Origin: Elephas maximus indicus
Lineage: Eukaryota; Chordata; Mammalia; Proboscidea; Elephantidae
Direction of reading: 5' to 3'
DNA: 64,000 bases
Assembly (NCBI RefSeq): GCF_024166365.1
Contig: NC_064820.1
Coordinates: 146,836,001-146,900,000 of the forward strand
Shown here: positions 10,964 through 20,490 of the stretch, piece by piece
How positions within the stretch are numbered: the first letter of the stretch is position 1
How the letters are laid out: every line of letters begins with the position of its first letter
Notes under the pieces: model-generated
The model's input: only the letters and a program-made list of their open reading frames with translations
What the model was told of the DNA's origin: nothing
Databases searched by the model: none
Translations under genes and position numbers: made by a program

Positions 10964-12161
10964 GATTCACCAGTTGAAGGAAGTGGTTTTCTTTTTGACT
11001 ATTATGAATAATGCTACTATGAACATTCGTGTACAAGTTTTTGTGTAGACATATGTTTTCAATTCTCTTGGCTATATATATAGGAGTGGAAATGGTCCAT
11101 GTTTAACCTTTTGAGGAACTGACAGTCTGTTTTCCACAGTGCCTACACCATTCTAAATTCCCTCCAGCAATGTGTAAGGTTTCCAGTTTCTCTACATCCT
11201 CTCCAACACATGTTATTTTCCTTTTTTTTCAATTACAACTATCCTAGTGGATTTGAAGTCACGTATCATTGTGACTTCGATTTGTATTTTCCTAATGGCT
11301 AATGACATGAGCGTCTTTTCATATGCTTATTGGCCGTTTTATGTCTTCTTTGGAGAAATGTCTATTCAGATATTGAGTTATTTGTCTTTTTATTGTTGAG
11401 TTCTAAGAATTCTGTACATATTCTGGACCTTAGACTCTTTTCAAATATGTGATTTATAAATATTTTCTCTTATCCTATGGGTTGTCTTTTCACTTTCTTT
11501 ATAGTATTCTTCGAAGTACAAACGTTTTTAATTTTGATGAAGCCTGGTGTATCTGTGTTTCCTTTGGTTGCTTGTGCTTTTTGTATCATATCTAAGAAAC
11601 CATTGACTAGTCCAAAGTCAGGAAGATTTATACTTATGTTTTCTTCTAAGAGTTTTGTATTTTTAACTCTTACATTTATGTGTTTGATTCATTTTGAATT
11701 AATTTTTGTCAGTGGTGTGAAGGTAGGGGTCTACCTTCATTCTTTAGGTGTTCAGTTGTCGTAGCATCGTTTGTTGAAAAGACTGTTCTTTCCCCACTAA
11801 GTGATCTTGGCACCCTTGTTGAAAATCAGTTGACCAATAATGTATGGGTTTATTCCTGGGCTTTCAGTTCTATTCCATTGATCTATATCTCTATCCTTAT
11901 GCTGGTACCAGTCTTGATTACTGTTGCTTTGTAGTAAGGTTAGAAATTGGGAAGTATAAGCCCTACAAACCTTTTTTTTCTTTTTCAAGATTGATCTGTG
12001 CTGAGTTCCTTGCATTTATGAATTTTAGGATCAGCTTGCTAATTCCTGGAAGGAGACCAGCTGGCACTGTGAAGGGGGGATTGCAGTTTGGGGAGTATTG
12101 CCATCTCAACACCACCATTAAGTCTTCTGGTTCATGATCGTGGGATGTCTTTCCATTTATT

Positions 12162-13390
12162 TGTTGTTGTCGTTAGGCGCCGTTGTGTCGGTTCTGACTC
12201 ATTGCAAACCTATGTACAACAGAACACTGCCCAGTCCTGTGCCATCCTCACAATCTTTGCTATGCTTAAGCCCATTGTTGCAGCCACTGTGTCAGTCCAT
12301 CTCGTTGAGGGTCTTCCTCTTTTCACTGACCCTCCACTTTACCAAGCATGATGTCCTTCTCCAGGGACTAGTCCCTTCTGGTAACATGTCCAAAGTAGGT
12401 GAGATGAAGTCCCTTGATCCTTGCTTCTAAGGCGCATTCTGGCTGTACTTCTTCCCAGACAGATCTGTTCATTTTTCTGGCAGTCCACGGTATATTCGGT
12501 ATTCTTCACCAGCACCGTAATTCGAAGGCATCAATCCTTCTTCAGTCTTCCTTATTCATTGTCCACCGTTCGCATGTATATGAGGCGATTGAAAATATCA
12601 TAGCTTGGGTCAGGCACACCTTAGTCCTCAAAGTGACATCCTTGCTTTTCAACACTTTAAAGAGTTCTGTTGCAGCAGATTAACCTAATGCAATATGTCG
12701 TCTGATTTCTTGACTGCTGCTTCCATGGACGTTGACTATGGATCCAGGTAAAATGAAAACCTTGACAACTTCACTATTTCCTCCATTTATTATGTTGCTT
12801 ATTGGTTCAGTTGTGAGGATTTTTGTTTTCTTTATGTTTGAGGTGTAATTTATACTGAAGGTTGTGGTCTTTGATCTTCATCAGTAAATGCTTCAAGTCC
12901 TCTTCACTTTCAGCAACCGAGGTTGTGTTATCTGCATATCCCAGGTTGTTCACACATCTTCCTCCAATCCTGATGCCGCATTCTTCACATAGTCAGTTTC
13001 TCAGATTATTTGCTTGGCGTACAGTTTGAATAAGTATGGTGAAAGGACACAACCCTGACACACACCTTTTCTGACTTTAAACCATGCGGTATCCCCTTGT
13101 TCTGTTTGAATGACTGCCTCTCGATCTGTGTGCAGCTTCCTCAGGAGCACAGTTAAGTGTCCTGGAATTCCCATTCTTCTCAATGTTATCCATAATTTGT
13201 TATGATCCACACAGTCAAATGCCTTTGCATTTGACTATTTCAATAAAACGCAGGTAAACGTCTTTCTGGTATTCTTTGGTGTCAGTCAAGATCCATCTGA
13301 CATCAGCAATGATATCCCTCGTTCCACATCCTCTTCTGAATCCAGCTTGAACTCTGGCATTTCCCTGTTGATGTATTGCTGCAACCGCTT
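12162..13390 (-). mobile_element. RTE1-like LINE, 5'-truncated, nested in the U6-L1 chimera
   Basis: The element lies antisense between two parts of the L1, with TTTATTT repeated at both edges. Its 3' tail is at 12162 (GTTGTTGTCGTT on the plus strand). Minus-strand frames include the reverse transcriptase piece LWITLRRMGIPGHLTVLLRK, then KVRKGVCQGCVLSPYLFKLY (13001-13210), the region before the catalytic aspartates in RTE-clade enzymes. Frames are interrupted, so it is inactive. Confidence 0.85.
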
Positions 13391-14004
13391 TATTTAGGTC
13401 TTTAATTTCTTTCAGCAATTCCTTGTAGTCTTCAGCTTGTAAGTCTTCCACTTCTTTTTTTAAATTTATTCCTAAGTATTTTATTCTTTTTGATGCTATT
13501 GTAAATGGATGTTTTCTTAATTTCATTTTCTTATTCATTGCTAGTGTGTAGAAATACAATTGATTTGTATACACTGATCTTCTATCCTGCAACCTTGTTG
13601 AACTCTTAGTTCTAATAGTTTGTTTAGTGGATTCCTTAAAATTTCTATATACAAGATAATTTCATCTGCAAATAGAGATAGTTTTACTTTATAATCTGGA
13701 TGCCTTTTGTTTACTTTTATCGCCTAATTGCCTTGGCTAGAGATGCCATTATAAGAATGAATGGAAGTGTTAAGAGAAACATCCTTGTCTGTTGCTGATA
13801 TTAAGGAGAAAGCATTCAATGTTTCATCATGAAGTATGATGTTAACTGTGCATTTTTCATTGATGTTTTCAGCAGATTGAGGAAGTTCCCCTCCTATTCC
13901 TAGTTTGTTGAGTGAGTTTATGATGAAAGGGTGTTGGATTTTGTCAAATGCATTTTCTGTGTCTTGTGGGATGATCATGTGGGATTTGTCATTTATTCTA
14001 TTTA

Positions 14005-14112
14005 AAAGAACACGGAATGTTTCATGAATCTGCCTGTCATCCTTGCACAGGGGCTATGCTAATCTTTTGTTTATCATTCCAGTTTTTGTATATGTGCTGC
14101 TGAAACAAGCAC
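14005..14112 (-). pseudogene. RNU6-like: U6 snRNA pseudogene, 5' partner of an L1 chimera
   Basis: The minus strand begins GTGCTTGTTTCAGCAGCACA and continues with TAGCATAGCCCCTGTGCAAG, GATGACAGGCAGATTCATGA and CATTCCGTGTTCTTTT, which follows the U6 sequence from its first base to its terminal T run. Many substitutions mark it as a pseudogene. L1 sequence in the same orientation starts immediately after the T run, with no A tail between. This is the template-switch arrangement known from U6-L1 chimeras of other mammals. Confidence 0.93.
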
Positions 14113-14492
14113 CTTCATCTCTGTCTCTTTCTTTTTTAATGTATGGATGGCAAAATGCTCATGTGAAATGGGCAGATCACAGGCACTTTTATTATTCATT
14201 TAAGGTGAGGAAAATGGTTCATCATAATTAAGTGACTGGATACAAGTCAAACTCTCAAGGAAGAGGGCTGGATCATAACTCATAATTGCTCTCCAAGGCT
14301 GTGTCCTTCAAAACAAGTGCCAGGAACTCCCCTGTGTGCAGTAGCTCATAAACCAAGGCTTATGTGTTTAAGGAAGGAAAAAGGTCCAGCAGGACTTTTC
14401 GGGTTTTGAGAAGGCTAGAATCATTGTCCTTTGTGAAGTAAAGTTTTGGAGCTCAGAATTGACTCAGTTTTCCTCTATACTATACCCTAAAT

Positions 14493-14658
14493 GGAGCCCT
14501 GGTGGGACAATGGTTAAGGGCTCGGCTGCTAACCAGTGATTCAAATCCACCAGCTACTCCTTGGAAATCCTATGGGGCAGTTCTACTCTATCCTTTAGGG
14601 TCACTTGTATGGGTCAGAATAGACTCTGGGGCAACGGGTTTGGTTTGATTTTTGATTA
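14493..14658 (+). repeat. AfroSINE
   Basis: Sense copy: GGAGCCCTGGTGGGACAATG head, TCAAATCCACCAGC box B region, and GGGCAACGGGTTTGGTTTGA tail. Target duplication was not resolved. Confidence 0.9.
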
Positions 14659-14728
14659 TTCCCTTTGCCCTTATCCTTCTAACATTTCATCCCACCACCA
14701 GTGGAGATGAAGAGGAGTAAGAGATTTT

Positions 14729-15660
14729 GACACCATGCTAGAAGAATGAACTAATCTGTCTTGGAAGAAGTACAGTCAAATACTCCTTAGAAGTGAGGAT
14801 AGTGGGACTTTGTCTCACTTACTTTGGGCATGTTATCAGTAGGAACCAGTGCCTGGAAAAGAACATCATACTTGGTAAAGTAGAGAATCAGCAAAAAAGA
14901 GGAAGACTGTCAACAAGATGGATTGACACAGTGGGTGCGACAATGGGCTCAAACATAGCAACTGTTGTGAGGATGGCACAGAACTGGACAGCATTTCGTT
15001 CTGTTGTATATAGGGTTGCTATGTGTTGGAATTGACTCGATGGCACCTGTCTTAGGCTGGGTTCTCTAGAGAACCAAAACCCGTAAAGTGTATAAATATA
15101 TACAGAGAAATTTATATCAGGGAAATGGCTTGTGAGATTGTAGAGGCTGGAATGTCCTAAGTCTGTGGGGCAGGATAGAGGGTTCTGATTCACATTGCTG
15201 CAAGGGCTGGTGAACCCAAGATCAGCAGGTCAGACAACTGGGCTCTTGGCTCGCAGGCTGCGAAGATCAGCGAATCCCAAGATCAACAGGCAAGACAGCA
15301 GGTAAGCTACTAGCTCAAGTCCCAGGAACCGTAAGTCAGATGAACAGGAGCCAACTGCAGGATCCAGAGTGAGCAAAAGCACGTGAGCCTTGCCAGAAAA
15401 AAAACCACTTATATTTGATGCAGACCACACGTACACACACACCTGCCCCCAAGGAAACTTTCTTTCAACTGATTGGCTACTCATAGCAGATCCCATCATG
15501 GAGGTGATCGCATTATATCAAACTCATCATAAAAGAGATCACATCATCATACGACTGCCAAACTACATCATAACTGCCAAACCATTGAGAATCATGGCCC
15601 AGCCAAGTTGACACACAACCTTAATGATCACAGAACCTAACAGCAATAATAGTGGACATC
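14729..15660 (+). mobile_element. RTE1-like 3' end, split by a solo LTR
   Basis: Bases 14740-15047 match the RTE 3' end at 8370-8770 (CTTGGAAGAAGTACAGTCAA, GATGGATTGACACAGTGGGT, GGAATTGACTCGATGGCACC). The expected terminal CACCTAACAACAAC sequence resumes at 15633 as GAACCTAACAGCAATAATAG, after a 585-base LTR. Confidence 0.8.
15048..15632 (-). mobile_element. Solo LTR inserted in RTE
   Basis: On the minus strand it starts TGTGATCATTAAGG and ends GCCTAAGACA, the TG...CA boundaries of a retroviral LTR. Flanks are GCACC and GAACC, a 5-base duplication with one mismatch, and the host RTE sequence is continuous when the LTR is removed. A related start (TGTGATGGTTAAGG) occurs at 36808. Class is probably ERVL/MaLR-like, by inference. 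Confidence 0.75.
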
Positions 15661-15811
15661 GTAGCACATAAACAGAAGTTTAAATATAGTTCTTTGGATT
15701 TGCCATCTGTAAACTGCTAACTCCTAAATTTGCATGTCCAACCCATGGCACTTATGTGAACTACAGAGGTGTATATCTGACTGCCTACTTGGCATCTTCA
15801 CTTAGATGTCT

Positions 15812-15975
15812 TAAAAAAAAAAACAGCTGCCATTGAGTCTATTCCAACTCATAGTGACCCTATAGGACAGAGTAGAACTGCCCTATAGAGTTTCCAAAGA
15901 GCACCTGGTGGATTTGAACTGCTGACCTTGTGGTTAGCAGCTGTAGCTCTTAACCACTACTGCATCAGGGTTTCT
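15812..15975 (-). repeat. AfroSINE
   Basis: Antisense copy with an eleven-A tail at its left edge, the GACCCTATAGGACAGAGTAG body block and a degraded head ending GCATCAGGGTTTCT. Confidence 0.88.
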
Positions 15976-16032
15976 AAACCAAAACAACCTGTTACCTTTG
16001 AGTCAATTCCTACTCACAGTGACCCTATAGGC
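15976..16032 (-). repeat. AfroSINE fragment adjoining the previous copy
   Basis: A-rich end plus GAGTCAATTCCTACTCACAG and GACCCTATAGG, then unique sequence. Its head is lost. Confidence 0.7.
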
Positions 16033-16439
16033 TTCACAAATTAATTCGTCCACAACTGCACTCCTGGTTGGCATTTCCCAAGCACATCCTCCCCCAGTCT
16101 TCTCCTTCTCATTAATGGCAACTCTGTGCTTCCATTTATAAAGGCCCAAAACCTTAAAGCTTCACCCTTAACTTGCCATGCCCCACGGCAGTTAAGTCCT
16201 ATCAGTTCCATTTTACAAATACATCCAACATCTGATGTTGTTACCATCTTTACTACCCTGGTCCAAGCTACTGTCATTTCTTTTCTGGATTACTCCATTG
16301 CTTTCGAAGAGGTCTCCCTTTTCTCTTTGACCCCTATAAGAATAACAATCAAATCCTCACTTTTTCACTTCTCTGTTCAATTCTGACACCAACTGCCCAT
16401 GCAGCAGTTCATCCTTTGACTCTAACCACCCATAGCTAG

Positions 16440-17225
16440 GTCAGAGCCCACAAGTTAAAGGACACAGCCCTGTAGACTCCAAGTAGGTCCACAGTTTCAG
16501 ATGCTAGCCACAAATTTGGGTGTCCCCATGACACTCATGCTTCTGACCTGCTGGTTTTCCCACTACCTTTCAGGATGCCAGCCACAAGCTTGAGGGCCCC
16601 CAGGAGCTCCCCTCATTTCTGACCTGCTGGCTATAAATTCAGGGGTTCCCTCTACCCCCTTAGGATACCAGCTGCAAACTTGGGAGTCCCTAAGCCCCTC
16701 TCACTTCTGACCTGCTGACTCCCACTTCTCCCTTGGGTTTGATAATTCACTAGAACTCACAGAAGCACTGTACTTAGGAATTACAGTTTTATTGTAATAA
16801 AAATGAAGAGATGCATAGGGCAAGACCTGGCAAGATTCTCAATGTGAAGTTTCCATGTCCCAAAAAGGAACATATTATTCCTTTTTTTTTTTTGCTATCC
16901 TATGTGTATGGATATCTTTCACCAACCAGGAAGCCCATAGAACTTCAGTGTTCAGAGGTTTTATTGGGGCCTCATTATGTAATTCAAACTCCAGCCCCTC
17001 TTTGCTGAGGTCAGTGGATATCACAAGGTGATCGTGAGGTGGGTCTTTCTGACCCGGCCAGCCCCACTGGAGTGCTTTATCACCTCACCTAACTTGTTAG
17101 GTGTGGTCTAGAGTCTTTATCAAAGATTCTAAAATTCCAAGGATTTTCTTTTTTTTTTTTTTATCTCTCAGGAACAGAGGACAAACACCAAAGTCTTTGG
17201 GTAAAGTTAATAGGAACGTCATAGT
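16440..17225 (-). repeat. Old LTR-type repeat with internal tandem units
   Basis: It contains TTCACTAGAACTCACAGAAG, an AATAAAAATGAAGAGATGCA block and TTCCAAGGATTTTC, an order I associate with ancient ERVL-class LTRs in antisense. Bases 16499-16740 hold about three imperfect units of roughly 75-90 bases. Family name and edges are uncertain. Confidence 0.45.
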
Positions 17226-17231
17226 CCCCTG

Positions 17232-17420
17232 TCTATTCTCAATACAACAGTCAGAGTGATCCTGTTAAAAGTGTCAGATCATATCACAACCTCTAAAATA
17301 TTCCCATCTAATTCAGAGTAAAAGCCAAAGTACTTACAGTGGCTCACAGGGCCCTGCACAATCTGGGACCCCCACCCTACCTAATACCTCAACTCCTACT
17401 ACTCTCCCCCACAATCTCTG
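17232..17420 (+). repeat. L2 remnant
   Basis: The order GATCCTGTTAAAAGTGTCAG, CAGAGTAAAAGCCAAAGTAC, GGGCCCTGCACAATCTGGGA, then TCAACTCCTACTACTCTCCC follows the L2 consensus. Confidence 0.7.
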
Positions 17421-18334
17421 CTCTAGTTACCTTATTTCCATTTCTAAATAAACTATTTGGTCATGATATATTTTTTCAGTGTGCTTTTGAATTCTGTTTG
17501 CTAAAATTTTATTTAGGATTTTTTCATTTATGGTTATAAATAAGATTGGTTTTTTTTTTTCTGTTTTCTTGCAATCCTTATCATATTTTGGTATCAATAA
17601 AAGGTTTTCATCTTTTCTATATTATTAGATATTTTAAAAGTCATTGGGATCATCTGTTCTTTAAAGGTTAGTAGAATTGTAGAATTCCCCTGTGAAACCA
17701 TGGGCATGGTGTTTGTTGGCTTTTTTTTTTTTTTTTTTTGAGAGGTTTGGTATTTTTCAAATCTATTTCTTTTGTATAAATTGGTCTGTTTTGGTTTTCT
17801 GTCTTTCCTGGGTCAGTTTTGGTAACTTAAGTTGTCTAGAAAAATTGTATATTTCATATAAGTTTTCAAATTTATTTGCATGAATTGTGTAAAGTATTCT
17901 TTATGAGTTCTTGGTTTTGCTTTGTTTTGTTTGAACTTTCCTTTGTGTGATTATTTCCCCTTTATAATTTCTACTTTAAGGTTATTTGTGCATTTCCTGT
18001 CTTTTTTTTTTTTTTTATGTTTAACTTAGCTTGTGGCTTACCTTATTCAGTAAATCCTAAAAACAAGCTTATTTATAGGTTGTACTATATATTTTTTAAA
18101 CTGATTAATTTCTGTAGGTTTATTTAATTCTTTTTCTAGCTTTTTAAGTTAGCTCTTCTTTTTTTTATTATTCATGTTGATATAGTTATTTAAGGCTGTA
18201 AATTTCCTTTGACCACTGCTTTAGCTCTATAACATAGATTCTTCTATATGGAGTTTTCATTATTACTGTTTTCTAGAAATCCTGCACTTTCAATTTGTAT
18301 TTTTTCTTTGGTCTTGGAATTATTTAATATAGAC

Positions 18335-18353
18335 CACACACACACACACACAC
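18335..18353. repeat. (CA)n microsatellite
   Basis: A short CA run, adjoining an AfroSINE end fragment at 18361-18394 (ACCAATACCAAACCAAACCC). Confidence 0.9.
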
Positions 18354-18462
18354 CCTGCACGTACCAATACCAAACCAAACCCATTACTGTCAAAATGGAG
18401 GAGCATGTTTTCTGAATGTGCTATGCATTTCAATGCTTATTGTATTATTAGAGAATATTGCC

Positions 18463-19039
18463 TGTCTCAGTTATCTAGTGTTACTGTAACAGAAATGACA
18501 CAAGCGGGTGGCTTTAATAAACATTTTTATTTTCTCACGGTTTAGGAGGCTAGAAGTCCAAATTCGCGGTGCCAGCTCTAGGGGAAGGCTTTCTCTCTCT
18601 GTTGGCTCTCAGGGAAGGTCCTTGTCTCTTTTCAGCTTCTGTTCCTTAGCTCTTTGATGATCTTCACGTGGCATCTCCTTTCCCCCATCTCTGCGTGCTT
18701 CTCTGTGTCTAATCTGTTTTTTTAATATCTCAAAGGCGATTGGCTTAAAACGCACCTACACTGATATGACCTCTTAACAAAGAAAACCCATTCCCAAATG
18801 GGATTATAACCACAGGTATAACCAAAAAGCCTAAACCCTTTGCCAACTCATAGTGATCCTATAGGACAGAGTAGAACTGCCACCCATGGTTTCCAAGGAG
18901 CGCCTGGTAGATTCGAACTGCTGACCTTTTGGTTAGCAGCTGTAGCTCTTAGCCACTACATCACCAGGGTTTCCACCACAGGTATAGGGATTAGAATTTA
19001 CAACACATATTTTTGGGAGACACAATTCAATCTATAACA
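18463..19039 (-). mobile_element. MaLR-like solo LTR with nested AfroSINE
   Basis: The minus strand matches the LTRs of the element at 23863-25930, with a start at 19039 (TGTTATAGATTGAA) and an end at 18463 (ACTGAGACA). It sits inside L1 sequence. The nested SINE occupies 18821-18974. Flanking 5-mers (TTGCC, CTACC) agree only partly. Confidence 0.7.
18821..18974 (-). repeat. AfroSINE nested in the solo LTR
   Basis: Short-type copy with the GGTTTCCAAGGAGCGCCTGG junction. It is flanked by an exact 12-base duplication ACCACAGGTATA at 18809-18820 and 18975-18986, so it is younger than the LTR. Confidence 0.93.
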
Positions 19040-19094
19040 CTACCTATGTTATTTTTACTTAGGGAATTTATTGAGGTTTGGTTTGTAGTCCATT

Positions 19095-19142
19095 GTGTAT
19101 GTGTGTGTGCGGGCATGTGCGTGTGTGTGTGTGTGTGTGTGT
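19095..19142. repeat. (GT)n microsatellite, interrupted
   Basis: TG repeats with a GCGGGCATGTGC interruption, ending in about ten uninterrupted units. A likely polymorphic marker. Confidence 0.9.
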
Positions 19143-19834
19143 ATTCCAGGGGACTTGAAAGGTGAATCAAAGTCATCTTTCATTAGTGTATTGCTGCTGT
19201 GTTATTTCATGGATAGATATTCTTAACTGTTCATTTCTTATGGTGAATTATAGCCTTTATCATGTCCAAAGTTTTTCGTCCTGAATTCTTTGTTGTCGAA
19301 TATTAAAATTTTTAATGTTTGTATTTTCCTGGTATGCCTTTCTTTATCCATCCGATCATTATTAACCTTTCTGAATCATTTTGTCTTAAATGCATACAGC
19401 CTACTTTGTGATCGATTTTGAAAACCTTTTTTAAAATAGATGAATTAAACTCATTTTTATTTATTGATATGAGAGATATGCTTGGTCTTAATTCTGTCAT
19501 ATTATTTCATGTTATGTTTTTTGTAATTTTGTTATATATTTGCTCTTTTTTTTTTTTAATGCAGTTTTGATATTTAGGAAGGTTTGCATTTTTATTCCAA
19601 GAGTTACCTTTGTAAAATACTCTTTTGGGACAGTATCTTTTGATTCCCTACTATAAACAACAATAAAATTAGCTTGTAGTCTTATCCTCTCTCCTTCCTC
19701 CAGAATTATTGTTCCCTCTAGAATTATCAGTCTTAGTGTTTATGTTAGATATGTTTAAACTTCTACTTTATGTGGAAGCCTTAAATACTATCCTTTGAGT
19801 CAATCAATTTGTGGCAATCGGTGAGCTCATTCTT

Positions 19835-20074
19835 TTTTTTTTTTTTTCTAAATGTGCTTTAGGTGAAAGTTTATAAATCAAGTCAGTCTCTCATACAAAA
19901 AGTTATGCACACCTTGCCATGTACTCCTACCTGCTCTCCTCCTAATGAGACAGCGCATTCCTCCTCTCAAACCTGTATTCCCCGTGTCCATTCAACCGAC
20001 TCCTGTCCCCCTCTTCTTTCTCATCTTGCCATCAGACAGGAGTTGCCCACATAGACTCAAGTATCCACTTGAGA
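19835..20074 (-). mobile_element. L1 3' tail insertion with target duplication
   Basis: Antisense tail of the younger L1 3' type (GTGAAAGTTTATAAATCAAG, GTCAGTCTCTCATACAAAAA), with its A tail as a T run at 19835. The 14-base duplication GTGAGCTCATTCTT is exact at 19821-19834 and 20075-20088. Confidence 0.92.
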
Positions 20075-20324
20075 GTGAGCTCATTCTTATTGCTACCTTT
20101 TCTTTCCTTTCTTCCACTTTTATTGGCTCCAAGTCATTTCTACAATATTGGAGCATATAGTATTTGCATTCTGATCTGTCACCCTAATCTCTTTTTTTTT
20201 AAAAAAAAAAAAAAAGCTCTACATTTGTTTTAATCTTAGTTCTACAGTTAAATGTATTCACTGCTCAAGAAAAGTGACTTTACCCTGATTTCCTCAGTCA
20301 TCTCTTGGTTGGCTAAAGCTTGTC

Positions 20325-20490
20325 CCCTGTACAGTGCTTCTTAAACTTTAATGTGTATACAGATCACCTGAGGATCTTGTTAAAATGCAGATTTTTGATT
20401 CAGTAGGTCTGAGATGACGCATGAGAATCTGCATTTCCAGCAAGCTTCCAGGTGATACGGATGCTGCTGGTCCATGGTTCTAGTAGGTTC
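20325..20490 (+). repeat. MER5A-like hAT element
   Basis: Reads CAGTGCTTCTTAAACTTTAA, ATCACCTGAGGATCTTGTTA, TTGATTCAGTAGGTCTGAGA, GATGCTGCTGGTCCATGG. This is nearly the full MER5A order. Confidence 0.85.

Larger units (their letters stand above)
10382..14004 (-). mobile_element. 5'-truncated L1 joined to a U6 copy (U6-L1 chimera)
   Basis: Read on the minus strand, this is an L1 from the middle of ORF2 to the 3' end. Antisense landmarks run in order: 3' UTR at 10390-10800; GTTGAGTTCTAAGAATTCTG; CTTTTTGATGCTATTGTAAATG; GAAAGGGTGTTGGATTTTGTC; then GATGATCATGTGG at about 13970. The L1 stops at about 14002-14004, directly beside U6. It is interrupted by an AfroSINE (10799-10963) and an RTE (12162-13390). 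Frames are broken throughout. The 3' tail is only seven T on the plus strand. Flanking target duplications were not found. Confidence 0.85.
17421..19834 (-). mobile_element. Old L1 ORF2 segment, antisense, with nested insertions
   Basis: AT-rich antisense ORF2 sequence. Landmarks are GAATTCTGTTTGCTAAAATT, GGTCAGTTTTGGTAACTTAA, AGGCTGTAAATTTCC and, after the interruption, TTTATTGATATGAGAGATAT. It is interrupted by a CA-rich microsatellite, a small AfroSINE piece (18361-18394), a solo LTR (18463-19039), and a GT microsatellite. No intact frame. Confidence 0.7.

Noticed and set aside
13001..13210. Open frame as a functional reverse transcriptase
   Set aside because: Fragment of a broken RTE element without the rest of the enzyme.
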